Below are positions 44,769 to 53,070 of a stretch of 64,000 bases of DNA, one piece after another; position 1 is the first letter of the stretch; the number at the start of each line of letters is the position of its first letter. Position numbers and translations under genes: made by a program. The DNA is from CAZOZZ01 sp965262425. Lineage in GTDB: Bacteria > Acidobacteriota > Terriglobia > 20CM-2-55-15. Below the pieces are notes generated by a model. The model ran no database searches, was not told the origin of the DNA, and saw only the letters and a list, made by a program, of their open reading frames with translations. The stretch is taken from contig OZ253536.1 of the NCBI GenBank assembly GCA_965262425.1, positions 2,914,001 to 2,978,000 of the forward strand. Reading direction: 5' to 3'.

Positions 44769-44802
44769 TAAAACCACCTGTCACACAGCAGAGAGAGGAA
44801 TA

Positions 44803-45895
44803 ATGATTCGCATCACAAGAGTATTGAGAACCATGATTGTCGTAGTGGCGTTTCTGGCTGCGGTCGTCCTGATCCTTCAACCCGTTCCCGCCGCGGCCCA
44901 GTCGGGCAAGTCCGGCAAATCGGACAAATCCAAGAAGCCGAATGCCCAATGGGAGCTGGAGGACGTGCTCTTGGGTCCGGTGCCCTTCGCCATCGGCCAC
45001 CGAGGCTTCGGCGTCAACGCCCCGGGCCGTCCCATTGAGAACACCATGGAGTCCGTGCGTCTGGCGTACCAAAGCGGCATCCGCATCGTGGAGGTGGACG
45101 TCCAGGTCACCGTCGATGGCCGGGCGGTGGTCTTTCACGACGACTTCCTGTCAGACTTCACTTGCATCAATGGCCTGACCTACGACGAACTGGTCGCGCT
45201 CAATCCGAACATTCCCTGGCTGGGGCACGTGCTCAACGTCGCGCGCAGCTTCACGCGACAGGGCGACACGCCCCAGGGGCTGATTGATATTGAGATCAAG
45301 GCGCCGTCGCCCCTCTGCGATCCCTTCGACGAGGGCGAGATGCCTCTGGTGCAGGCCGTGGTGCACGACGTCCGGCAGGCCAGGATGAACGGCCAGGTCA
45401 CCCTGGAGTAACTTCTCGCCGGCCTTCTTGCTCATCGCGCAGCAGGTGGCGCCGGAACTGCCCCGAGCCCTCTCCATGTCCATCCTGCAATTCCTGCCCC
45501 AGGCAGTGTTGGAATCCTTAGACTTCACAGTCACCCCCATCATCAAGGGCGTGGGGAGCTTTGATTTGCAATGGGCGGAGATTGTTGACCCAGATGGCAT
45601 CGAGTTCCGCCTGCCCGGCTACACTTCAGTGTTGCCGCAGTTCGGGGGTGTGGCGCTGGCTCTGGAGGCGCGCGCGGTCGTTCTGGACGTGCTCTTCCTC
45701 GGCGCGGCCGAGGATAACCAACCCGGCAGCGGCGCCTTTCTGGTTGGTCTCCTGCAGTCGGACTTCAGCGTATGGAGCTTTACTGTCAACGATGAACAGA
45801 GTTGGCTCGACCTGCAGTCGCTGGGCATCGACGGCATCTTCATCGACAATATCCCTCTGGGCGTGACCCTGCAGGCGCCATTTGATGCCCCCTAA
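44803..45895 (+). pseudogene. Glycerophosphodiester phosphodiesterase, frameshifted
   Basis: The first part (44803-45411, 202 residues) has a signal sequence or membrane anchor (MIVVVAFLAAVVLILQPVPAAAQ). It also has the GDPD active-site pattern IGHRGFGVNAPGRPIENTMESVRLAYQSGIRIVEVDVQVTVDG with FHDD. The frame stops after QVTLE, and the expected continuation NFSPAFLLIAQQVAPELPRAL...SLGIDGIFIDNIPLGV lies one frame over, ending at 45895. Removing one T near 45409-45411 joins the parts (VTLENFSPAF). GDPDs hydrolyse glycerophosphodiesters to glycerol-3-phosphate and an alcohol. The C-terminal IDGIFIDNIP carries the typical end of the TIM barrel. Whether the break is real or a sequencing error is open. 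Confidence 0.8.
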
Positions 45896-46387
45896 TTAAC
45901 GACAGGGGCAAAGTAATCCGGCAGGTCCGGCTTCGTCTCCCTCAAGATCTCGACAATGGCTCGCCGGGCATCGATCGACAGGTGAGAATACTTCACGGCC
46001 TGCTCTGCTCCGGACAGGACCTGCCACAGGCCCGCCGCTGTAAGCTCGTCTTGGAAAAGACGAGCATCTGAGACTCAACGGGAATGTCCAGTGCAGCCAG
46101 AACTGAGGGCAGGTACCCGCCGGCGTCATCGAACTCCAGACGAACCTCGTTTTCACGAATCTGTCGGTTCAGGTTCGAAACCGCGTCGGTGACGGATCGA
46201 TGGCGTACCCGATCGCAGAGTGATGGAGGGGATCTATCAGGGCGCGTTCGCGGAGCGTTCCGGAAACATCCTCGACTCGAACCTCCTGCCCCACGGCAGC
46301 AACGGGACACAACGAAAGCACGGCCAGCAGACACGCCGACCCTCGAAGCACGAACGAACTCAACAAATCGTCAATCCCTCGGCCCAA
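45892..46387 (-). pseudogene. Decayed remnant of a secreted protein family (SxxLVFSKTSLQ family)
   Basis: Three frames must be combined. MGRGIDDLLSSFVLRGSACLLAVLSLCPVAAVGQ is a signal peptide, followed by EVRVEDVSGTLRERALIDPLHHSAIGYA. Then, in the next frame, SVTDAVSNLNRQIREN...LEFDDAGGYLPSVLAALDIPVESQMLVFSKTSLQ. Then, in the third, GLWQVLSGAEQAVKYSHLSIDARRAIVEIL...PDYFAPVVN to a TAG at 45892. The block YLP..L.ALD.PVESQMLVFSKTSLQ is recurrent in secreted proteins of Acidobacteriota-type genomes, in which a longer cytochrome-like region usually follows; here it is deleted. The stop overlaps the GDPD stop, and the start overlaps the end of the DUF1028 gene. Confidence 0.6.
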
Positions 46388-47399
46388 CCGCCCGTTTGAA
46401 CTCCACCATTTCCTTCATCGAATCGAAAGCCGGGTTCGTCACTGCCCTCTCCTTGAGATTTTCCTGCAACTCTACGGCCTTTCCGAGAGCCAGCAACGCA
46501 TTCAGGAGCTCGCCAGACTGTGCATACCGCTCCGCCAGACCATAACGAAGCTGCCCGCTCGTCGGGTTCATCGCTGCGGCTTTCTTCTGGGCATCCAGCG
46601 CCTCCTTAAGATCACCCTGCTCCGCCAGTTCCGTGGCCCGGGTGGCATAGTGACGCGACAGGTGGCGCAGGTTCAGGATGCGACGCAATTCGACGAAGGG
46701 GTTGTCGAGGCTGTGATCCACACGCAAGTCCACACGACGACCAATTGATGTCGAATCCGGCGGGACGGGACGCACGACCAACAACCCGGCCGATCCCATG
46801 CCCCGTGCGTCACCCCCCTCGGCATTTCCCGCGTCCAGGGCATCCATCAGGCGCTCTTCCATCGGCTTGCCTTCGCCGGCCTCGTACGCCGCGGCCATGG
46901 CGGTCAGCACACTGCCGCCGGCCAGCGTGTTGCCCTGGACCGAATAGTTGGTCCCTTCGATCGATCCGGCATATCTCCCGCCGCGACGGTTCAGTATGGT
47001 CTGCGAGGTGAACGCCCCCGTCCGTCCCTGGATGTCGATTACCGCAACCTGGCGGCTCTCCCGACCGGGATCGTCATCGGTGATCTTCTGGACGACTTCC
47101 CGGGGCGTCAGTCCCTGCTCGAGCAACGCGATCGACTTCGGTCCATAGGTCCGGTTGGCACCCGCCTGGGTTGCAATCGCACCGATACCCGCTTCGGCCC
47201 ACAGGACCGCGGCACCGGCACCCACGGGGCGGGACGCAACGGCGACGCCGAGGTCGTCGGTTTCCGGATCGAAGGCAACGATCGAAAACGTGGCAAACCA
47301 GGTTTCCGCACCACCGAGATCGTAGGGCTGTTCCCGGTCCTGAGCGACCGACGGGATGGCAGACAACAGAAGGAGCATGCACACGGTGACTGATTTCAT
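46371..47399 (-). CDS. DUF1028 domain-containing secreted protein
   Basis: 342 residues with a signal peptide (MKSVTVCMLLLLSAIPSVAQ). The DUF1028 (Ntn-hydrolase-like) domain has ATFSIVAFDPETDDLGVAVASRPVGAGAAVLWAEAGIGAIATQA, then SVQGNTLAGGSVLTAMAAAYE and GGDARGMGSAGLLVV. The C-terminal ~100 residues have TPR-like helical pairs (RHYATRATELAEQGDLKEALDAQKKAAAMNPTSGQLRYGLAERYAQSGELLNALLALGKAVEL). The function is unknown; the fold suggests a self-processing hydrolase. Export and the repeat tail point to a periplasmic role. Confidence 0.88.
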   Translation of the reverse strand: MKSVTVCMLLLLSAIPSVAQDREQPYDLGGAETWFATFSIVAFDPETDDLGVAVASRPVGAGAAVLWAEAGIGAIATQAGANRTYGPKSIALLEQGLTPREVVQKITDDDPGRESRQVAVIDIQGRTGAFTSQTILNRRGGRYAGSIEGTNYSVQGNTLAGGSVLTAMAAAYEAGEGKPMEERLMDALDAGNAEGGDARGMGSAGLLVVRPVPPDSTSIGRRVDLRVDHSLDNPFVELRRILNLRHLSRHYATRATELAEQGDLKEALDAQKKAAAMNPTSGQLRYGLAERYAQSGELLNALLALGKAVELQENLKERAVTNPAFDSMKEMVEFKRAVGPRD

Positions 47400-47491
47400 G
47401 GGGCCTCCGGATTGGGATTCTCCGGGAGTCTATAACTGATGGTCAACAGTAACCACTTCCAAATCGTGCCGGAAAGAAAAAGAGCGAGCCC

Positions 47492-47908
47492 TTAGCTCTT
47501 GATAGCGAACGGGTCGACGATCTCAACACCCGCCTTCTCGAAGTCGGTCCGGTTACGGGTCGCGACAACGAGACCATGAACGAGCGCGGTGGCCGCGATG
47601 AAGCTATCTTTGATCGGCATAGCTCGGCCCGATGCACGAAGATTCGCCAGCAATTCGGCCCACCGTAACCCGGATTCCGCTTCCCACGCCAGACAGTGAA
47701 CCCGCTTCACTCCCTGCTCGAACCACCCTTCGAGTTTCCTCCGGCGTCTCCCTTTTGGGAGCAGGAGAATGCCGAATCGAACCTCGCCGAGGATTATGGG
47801 ATCGACCGCGATGTCGCGTTCGTTATGCAGCAGCCATTCGACGACTTCCGGGCGTGGGGTCGGCTTTGTGGGCTCACTGAGTACGTTCGCGTCGACCAGA
47901 TATTTCAC
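47492..47908 (-). CDS. vapC: VapC-type PIN-domain toxin
   Basis: 138 residues, PIN domain. The acidic triad is visible as Asp7 in YLVDANVLSE, Glu42 in LGEVRFGI, and Asp101/Asp121 in MPIKDSFIAATAL and TRNRTDFEKAGVE. These residues bind Mg2+ for RNA cleavage. It overlaps its antitoxin gene by ATGA (47905-47908), the classic type II toxin-antitoxin layout. Expression is controlled with the antitoxin from the palindromic operator upstream. Confidence 0.93.
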   Translation of the reverse strand: MKYLVDANVLSEPTKPTPRPEVVEWLLHNERDIAVDPIILGEVRFGILLLPKGRRRRKLEGWFEQGVKRVHCLAWEAESGLRWAELLANLRASGRAMPIKDSFIAATALVHGLVVATRNRTDFEKAGVEIVDPFAIKS

Positions 47909-48135
47909 AACGTGTCCGTCGACTCGGATTCAATCGGAGTGAAGAATCCTTTTTGGGGGCACTGAAGCAGCCAATCAACCAAACCCTCATTCGGAGGAGC
48001 CGTCCGCCGAATGAGCCGGTACTCCCCACAGTCCAGTCGTTCGACCTCGAATTCCTGCCCGGCCTCGATGTGGTCCTGCCGTCGAAGCTCAGCCGGCAAC
48101 ACGATCTGACCTTTTGAAGAGACAGTTGTTTTCAT
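47905..48135 (-). CDS. vapB: VapB-type antitoxin (AbrB/SpoVT fold)
   Basis: 76 residues. The N-terminal swapped-hairpin DNA-binding domain reads MKTTVSSKGQIVLPAELRRQDHIEAGQEFEVERLDCGEYRLIRR; the C-terminal tail (NEGLVDWLLQCPQKGFF) wraps the toxin. It neutralises VapC and, with it, represses the operon. Confidence 0.93.
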   Translation of the reverse strand: MKTTVSSKGQIVLPAELRRQDHIEAGQEFEVERLDCGEYRLIRRTAPPNEGLVDWLLQCPQKGFFTPIESESTDTL

Positions 48136-48140
48136 ACTAT

Positions 48141-48157
48141 GTAAGATATCGTCTTAC
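48141..48157. promoter_or_regulatory. Operator of the vapBC operon
   Basis: GTAAGA-TATCG-TCTTAC is a perfect 6+6 inverted repeat with a 5 bp spacer, starting 6 bp before the antitoxin ATG (48135). This fits an autoregulation site for a VapBC complex. Confidence 0.7.
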
Positions 48158-48280
48158 CTGTGAATTCGTCAACTCAGATCGGACGGATCCGCTGCGCCAC
48201 ATTTCGGCAAGTTCCGATTCGAGCCTCGCCGCTTTTATCCATACCGGGCACTCCACCGGTTTGACGTATGATTTAGAGAC

Positions 48281-49661
48281 ATGACAAGCAGAGGCAGGAA
48301 CGTTCTGATCGGCGGCGGGATTGCTGTCGGTCTCCTTGTCGTGCTGGTCATCGGCACAGGGCTCACCTTTCGTGCGTGGCTGAATCGACCCGGAGAACTG
48401 CTGGACCCGATCCGGCTCCTCGGTGGTGAAGCTGCCGGATACGCAGAGTGGACCTTGCGCATGGACGATCCCGGTACCGAGGGGTTCGTGGCATTGCTGG
48501 TCCAGCGGATTCAGGAGATGCCCCCGGAGCTCGAGGATTCCCTGCCCTCGTTTGTGAGCACGTGGGTTGATGCCACTCGGAACGACCGGACTCAAACAGA
48601 CATCGAAAGAATCGCCTCCTCCGCAGAATTTGTGGGCAGTCCAAAGGCCTGTGCGCACATAAGTAATTGAAACAAAGTACCTTATTCTTTTGTTCGACGG
48701 CGAATATTCCAGTACCCACTTCGGTCGGACGCCTACACCCGGTGCCCGGAGCCCCCGCCGGAGGCCCCGTTCCCCATCGCCCACACCAGCCGACACCGCG
48801 GAGCGCAGCCGAGGGTCAAGGCCGGCGCAGCCGCCGAGCTTGCGAGGGAAGCCTTGAGGCTTGGCGAGCACCGTGGTCTCCTCAAGCGGCGATGGAAGAC
48901 GGTTTTACCCACAAATTCTGCGGAAGACCCAAAGAATCTTCCCCCTGGTCGCCGCGTGGACGCTGCACCCCGGGCAACAGCGAGGCGACGATCTGCATCT
49001 GGTCGGCATCAGCGTGCAGGGAATAGCCAATCAGGTCGTGTTCGCCGACTGGATCGCCGGATTCCTTGTGGGCGAATCCGATCGGTCGACGGTCCACGAG
49101 TATCAGGACGAGAAGATCTACCAGTACGACATCGACGGGAGCGACTACGATCTATCGTTTTTCGGCCAGAACGGCACCGTGTTCGTCACCTCGGAACTGG
49201 AAATGGCCGAACGGGCCGTGGACCTGCTCGATCGGGACGGAAAGCGGGACCGGGACCCGACCGAGCTTGAGCGCCTGTTCGCCAGGACCCGGGACGGCGA
49301 TCCGTTTCGCGCCGCGCTGACCAACCAGGGAGGCGAGGTTTATCGCCTGTGGGAGGCGATCGGCGGTGAGGCGGTCGAGAATCCACCAGAGTCGCAGGCG
49401 GTCGAGGGGGTCAACCTGACCGGTGGTCTGGCTGTCGATGGTGCCTTCGAGGGCGTTATGGAATTGATCGCACCGGATGCCGCGTGGTCCGAGGTTGATG
49501 CCGAGGCCATTGAGGTCGCGTTCCGGGAAGGCCTCGAACAGTTCCCTCTGGATTTCACGGTTCGTGCAGCCGCAGTGGAAGGCGGGGTGCGCCTGGACGT
49601 CCGGATCCCAACGCTGGTGGAGTCTCTGACACGTCTGCTGGAACGGGCTCGCAGAAATTAG
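48281..49661 (+). pseudogene. DUF3352-like membrane-anchored protein, disrupted by MITE M3
   Basis: The N-terminal part (48281-48613) has one transmembrane helix (VLIGGGIAVGLLVVLVIGTGL) and then WLNRPGELLDPIRLLGGEAAGYAEWTLRMDDPGTEG. The frame stops inside the MITE. Deleting the 317 bp element and one 8 bp duplication gives TDIERIFPLVAAWTL in frame and an intact protein of about 351 residues. The rest (HLVGISVQGIANQVVFADWIAGFLVGE ... YDIDGSDYDLSFFGQNGTVFVTSELEMAERAVDLL) looks like an extracytoplasmic DUF3352-type domain with no enzyme motif. The gene was functional until the recent MITE insertion. Confidence 0.8.
48614..48930. mobile_element. MITE M3, copy 2 (317 bp)
   Basis: Same orientation and, as far as I can read, the same sequence as copy 1 at 23640-23956. 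It is flanked by the 8 bp duplication AAAGAATC (48606-48613 and 48931-48938). The identity of the two copies, 25 kb apart, implies recent transposition. Confidence 0.93.
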
Positions 49662-49732
49662 AGCGCCGCAAGCCTGACAGTCGATCGCTTCGTGCCTCGA
49701 CATTGCCGCGCGCAACCTCATAGAATCGCAGA

Positions 49733-50668
49733 ATGCCTCCTACCGTTGAACCCATCGTTCGGGCGCGGAATCTGACGAAGAAGTTCTCCGCATTGACTGC
49801 GGTGGACGCCATCGATTTCGACGTCCACCAGGGCGAATCGTTCGGATTCCTCGGTCCAAATGGCGCCGGTAAGACCTCGACGATGCGTATGGTCGGTTGC
49901 GCGTCGCCGGTGACGGAGGGGGAGCTCAGTGTCATGGGTATGGATCCACGCACCGATGCCAGCCGGATCAAGGCCCGAATGGGGGTTGTGCCCCAGCAGG
50001 ACAACCTGGACACCGAGATCACGGTCCGGGAAAACCTCCTGATGTATGCGCGTTACTTCGACATCCCCGGTCGCCTCGCCCGCCCCCGGGCCGACGAATT
50101 GCTCGAGTTCGTCCAGCTATCCGAACGAGCCGATTCCCAGGTGGAGCCTCTGTCGGGGGGCATGAAGCGCCGCCTGACCATTGCCCGGGCATTGATCAAC
50201 GATCCGCAAATAGTCCTCCTCGACGAACCGACCACGGGTCTCGACCCGCAGGCTCGCCACGTCATCTGGGAACGCCTGTATCAGCTCAAGCGGAGCGGAT
50301 CCACGCTGTTGCTGACGACACACTACATGGACGAGGCCGAACAGTTATGCGATCGACTCGTGGTGATGGACAAGGCGAAGATCGTGGCCGAAGGCTCGCC
50401 GCGTGAGCTCATAGAACACTATTCAACCAAGGAAGTTTTGGAGCTGCGCTTCCCAGACGACGTACCCTTGGGCATCGACGGCCAGCTGGGCCGACTGGCC
50501 GAACGGATCGAGGTGCTTGCCGATCGGACACTGGTTTACACCAGAGACGGCGAACATGCGCTCCAACGTGTCCACTCGCACAACATTCCACTTCACAGCG
50601 CGCTCGTGCGCCGATCCACGATGGAAGACGTGTTTTTGCGGTTGACGGGCCGGACTCTCTTCGAGTGA
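49733..50668 (+). CDS. ABC transporter ATP-binding protein (NodI/DRA type)
   Basis: 311 residues. Walker A is GPNGAGKTST (about 43-52), the Q-loop VVPQQDN, signature LSGGMKRRL, Walker B IVLLDEPTTGLDPQAR, and H-loop TTHYMDEAE. The C-terminal extension is that of drug-resistance/NodI-type exporters. It energises the two ABC-2 permeases that follow (50684 and 51465); spacing is 15 and 10 bp, one operon. The exported substrate is unknown. Confidence 0.95.
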   Translation: MPPTVEPIVRARNLTKKFSALTAVDAIDFDVHQGESFGFLGPNGAGKTSTMRMVGCASPVTEGELSVMGMDPRTDASRIKARMGVVPQQDNLDTEITVRENLLMYARYFDIPGRLARPRADELLEFVQLSERADSQVEPLSGGMKRRLTIARALINDPQIVLLDEPTTGLDPQARHVIWERLYQLKRSGSTLLLTTHYMDEAEQLCDRLVVMDKAKIVAEGSPRELIEHYSTKEVLELRFPDDVPLGIDGQLGRLAERIEVLADRTLVYTRDGEHALQRVHSHNIPLHSALVRRSTMEDVFLRLTGRTLFE

Positions 50669-50683
50669 CATGAGGGACCGCAC

Positions 50684-51454
50684 ATGATCGGCGCATTCCG
50701 GATAGTTCAACGCAACGCGCTCGTCTATCGACGCGTCTGGCGCGGTTCGATCTTTTTCAGCTTCCTCCAGCCGTCCCTCTTCCTGTTTGCCATGGGTGTC
50801 GGCGTCGGAACCCTGGTCGACGGGGGCGACACCTCGATGCTCGGGGGGGTGCCCTTCCTGCACTTCCTGGGACCGGGCCTGCTGGCCTCCGCCTGCATGC
50901 AGACGGCCAGCTTCGAATCCAGCTTCCCGATAACCGGCAAGATGAGCTGGCACCGCAACTACGAAGCGATCAGCGCCACACCGATGCGGATCGTGGATCT
51001 GGTCCTCGGCGAACTGGGGTGGATGGCGATACGCCTCTCGATGGTAGCGATCGCGTTCACAGCCGTGCTGACCATCATCGGCATTCCCCGCTCCCCCCTC
51101 GTGCTGCTCGCAATCCCCGCGGCGGTGCTCACGGGCCTGGCCTTCAGCGCACCGATCATCGGCTACGCAGCGTGGAACAGGAGCCCCTCGGGTTTCAACG
51201 GGATGTTCCGCTTCGTTATCACGCCCCTCTTCCTGTTCTCCGGAGTCTTCTTTCCCGTCACGCGGTTGCCCGAGGTGTTTGGGAAGTTCGCCTGGTTCAC
51301 GCCGTTGTTCCACGGTGTAGAGCTGGTGCGAGGTCTGACCTTGAACACGCTCGAGTCGCCGGCATGGCTCATCCACGTCGGCTACCTGCTGGGCATGACT
51401 GCGCTTGGCCTAATTGGCTCGCTCGTTGCGTTCCGCCGGAAGCTCGAACCATGA
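50684..51454 (+). CDS. ABC-2 type transporter permease A (NodJ-like)
   Basis: 256 residues with six predicted helices. FSFLQPSLFLFAMGVGVGTLV, YEAISATPMRIVDLVLGELGW and FLFSGVFFPVTRLPEVFGKFAWFTPLFHGVELVRG are diagnostic of NodJ/DrrB-like permeases. It pairs with the neighbouring permease and the ATPase upstream. Confidence 0.93.
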   Translation: MIGAFRIVQRNALVYRRVWRGSIFFSFLQPSLFLFAMGVGVGTLVDGGDTSMLGGVPFLHFLGPGLLASACMQTASFESSFPITGKMSWHRNYEAISATPMRIVDLVLGELGWMAIRLSMVAIAFTAVLTIIGIPRSPLVLLAIPAAVLTGLAFSAPIIGYAAWNRSPSGFNGMFRFVITPLFLFSGVFFPVTRLPEVFGKFAWFTPLFHGVELVRGLTLNTLESPAWLIHVGYLLGMTALGLIGSLVAFRRKLEP

Positions 51455-51464
51455 GGACTCTGAA

Positions 51465-52280
51465 GTGACCCTCGTCAGTCAAACCCAGTCCCTCTCGCCG
51501 GCAATCCCCTCTTTACGGCGGTCAATCCGGATGGTCCAGCGCAACCTGCTCGTGTACAAACACATGTGGATGGTCGTCTTCTCCGGGTTCTTCGAGCCGC
51601 TCTTCTACCTGCTGGGCATCGGCGTTGGACTGGGATCGATGATCGGGGACGTCGGTGGGATTCCCTACAGCGCGTTTGTGGCCCCAGGCCTCCTGGCAGC
51701 GAGTTGCATGAACGGAGCGATCAGCGATGGCTTCTTCAACATCTTCTTCAAGTTGTATTACCAGAAGACGTACGACGGAATCCTGGCGACACCGATGCGC
51801 GTTCCAGACATCGCGTTCGGCGAGATGCTCTGGGCCTTGACACGCGGCTCGATCTACGCGGCCGCCTTTCTCGTCGTAGTGATCGTCATCGGACAAACCA
51901 TCGGTCCGCCGATGATCCTCTCGTGGTGGGCCATCCTGGCGTTGCCGGCATCAATATTGGTATCCGCCACTTTCGCCGCCATCGCGCTGTGCATCACCAG
52001 CTTCGTACGCAAGATCGAGGACTTCGATGTCGTAATGGGGCTGCTGGTGATGCCGATGTTCCTCTTCAGCGGCACTTTCTTCCCGACAACCCAGTTACCG
52101 CCTTTCGCCCAATTAGTAGTCCAGGCCGTGCCGCTCTATCACGGGGTAGAAATCCTGCGACAACTGACGACTGGCGCCGTTGTCCCGGGCATCTTCATAC
52201 ACGTCGCCTACCTGGTCCTGATCGGCGGCGTCACGTTCGTGATCGCCATGAGACGATTAGAACGTGAGTTGATCAAGTAG
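51465..52280 (+). CDS. ABC-2 type transporter permease B (NodJ-like)
   Basis: 271 residues if GTG 51465 is the start (AGGA 7 nt upstream); an earlier ATG at 51414 would overlap permease A. Six helices, with FFEPLFYLLGIGVGLGSMIG, YDGILATPMRVPDIAFGEMLWALTRG and FLFSGTFFPTTQLPPFAQLVVQAVPLYHGVEILRQL. It is a paralogue of permease A, so the exporter is probably a heterodimeric membrane pair with an ATPase dimer. The 3' end overlaps the convergent IMPase-like gene by 8 nt. Confidence 0.9.
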   Translation: MTLVSQTQSLSPAIPSLRRSIRMVQRNLLVYKHMWMVVFSGFFEPLFYLLGIGVGLGSMIGDVGGIPYSAFVAPGLLAASCMNGAISDGFFNIFFKLYYQKTYDGILATPMRVPDIAFGEMLWALTRGSIYAAAFLVVVIVIGQTIGPPMILSWWAILALPASILVSATFAAIALCITSFVRKIEDFDVVMGLLVMPMFLFSGTFFPTTQLPPFAQLVVQAVPLYHGVEILRQLTTGAVVPGIFIHVAYLVLIGGVTFVIAMRRLERELIK

Positions 52281-53070
52281 GTGGGATGGTCGGCGGAAGA
52301 ATGGACTGCAGCAAATCCCGGAGTTCCCGATGGAGAGATGGGCTTGCCGCCATGAGGAACGAACCGGTTTCGAGGCTCCACGGCTGGTTATCTTCAAGGT
52401 CGGTGACCAGAGCACCGGCCTCCGACGCAAGAAGGCAACCCGCCGCAGTGTGGACCGAACCGTGGCGGACCGATCGATGACCGATGTGGATGACGCCGGA
52501 GATCCGGCCCGCTGCCAGGTATGCAGAGCCGAGGGTTGAGGGGAAAAGTAAGACGTACCAGTGGCCGGTAGAGAGTAGCCGATCGACGACCCCTCCCATC
52601 CGGTCGCGCGGAGCGCCCACCCATACGGTATTGCTCTCTTCGCTGGTATCGAGACGACGTTCAGTCGTTCCCGTGCGCATCCATGCCCCCGACCCCTTTT
52701 CGGCAAGCATGATCTCGTCGGTTTGGCCGATGCCGACAGCAGCCACCGTGACAGCACGCTCCTCGACTAGCGCGATGTTCGTACAGTAAAGCGGGACGTT
52801 GGACGCGAACATGCGGGTTCCACAGATCGGATCCACGAGCCAATACGGAGTCCCGTCCACCGGTACGCCGCCGCGTTCCTCTCCGACCACCGGATAATCC
52901 GGAAAGGCTTCGAGAAGATCCTCTCGAATCGCGTCCTCGCAAGCCAGATCCGTGCCGGTTACCAGATCGATTCCCCCTTTGGATTCTCTCTGGTCGGCGC
53001 CAGTGCGCGAATCCGCGATCTCCACAGCCCTTCTTGCTGCCCGAATGGCGACTTCAGTTTCCGGTCTCAA
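52273..53070 (-). CDS. Inositol monophosphatase-like protein with altered metal-site residues
   Basis: 265 residues with the IMPase/HisN/CysQ fold. VVGEERGG (Glu64-Glu65) and WLVDPICGT (78-85) are present, but active enzymes have DP(I/L)DGT: the second Asp is Cys83 here. The later WD.AAG motif is replaced by VHTAAG (His207). Asp80 and Glu64 remain. Loss of two metal/catalytic residues suggests altered or absent phosphatase activity. It may be a binding protein, or active with another metal arrangement (inference). Confidence 0.75.
   Translation of the reverse strand: MRPETEVAIRAARRAVEIADSRTGADQRESKGGIDLVTGTDLACEDAIREDLLEAFPDYPVVGEERGGVPVDGTPYWLVDPICGTRMFASNVPLYCTNIALVEERAVTVAAVGIGQTDEIMLAEKGSGAWMRTGTTERRLDTSEESNTVWVGAPRDRMGGVVDRLLSTGHWYVLLFPSTLGSAYLAAGRISGVIHIGHRSVRHGSVHTAAGCLLASEAGALVTDLEDNQPWSLETGSFLMAASPSLHRELRDLLQSILPPTIPPT

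Noticed and set aside
48137..48871. 244-codon minus-strand ORF sharing its N-terminus with an ORF at 23550-23897
   Set aside because: The shared part (MLAKPQGFPRKLGG...) is just the MITE M3 sequence read in the same frame at both sites; it diverges into unrelated flanking DNA.
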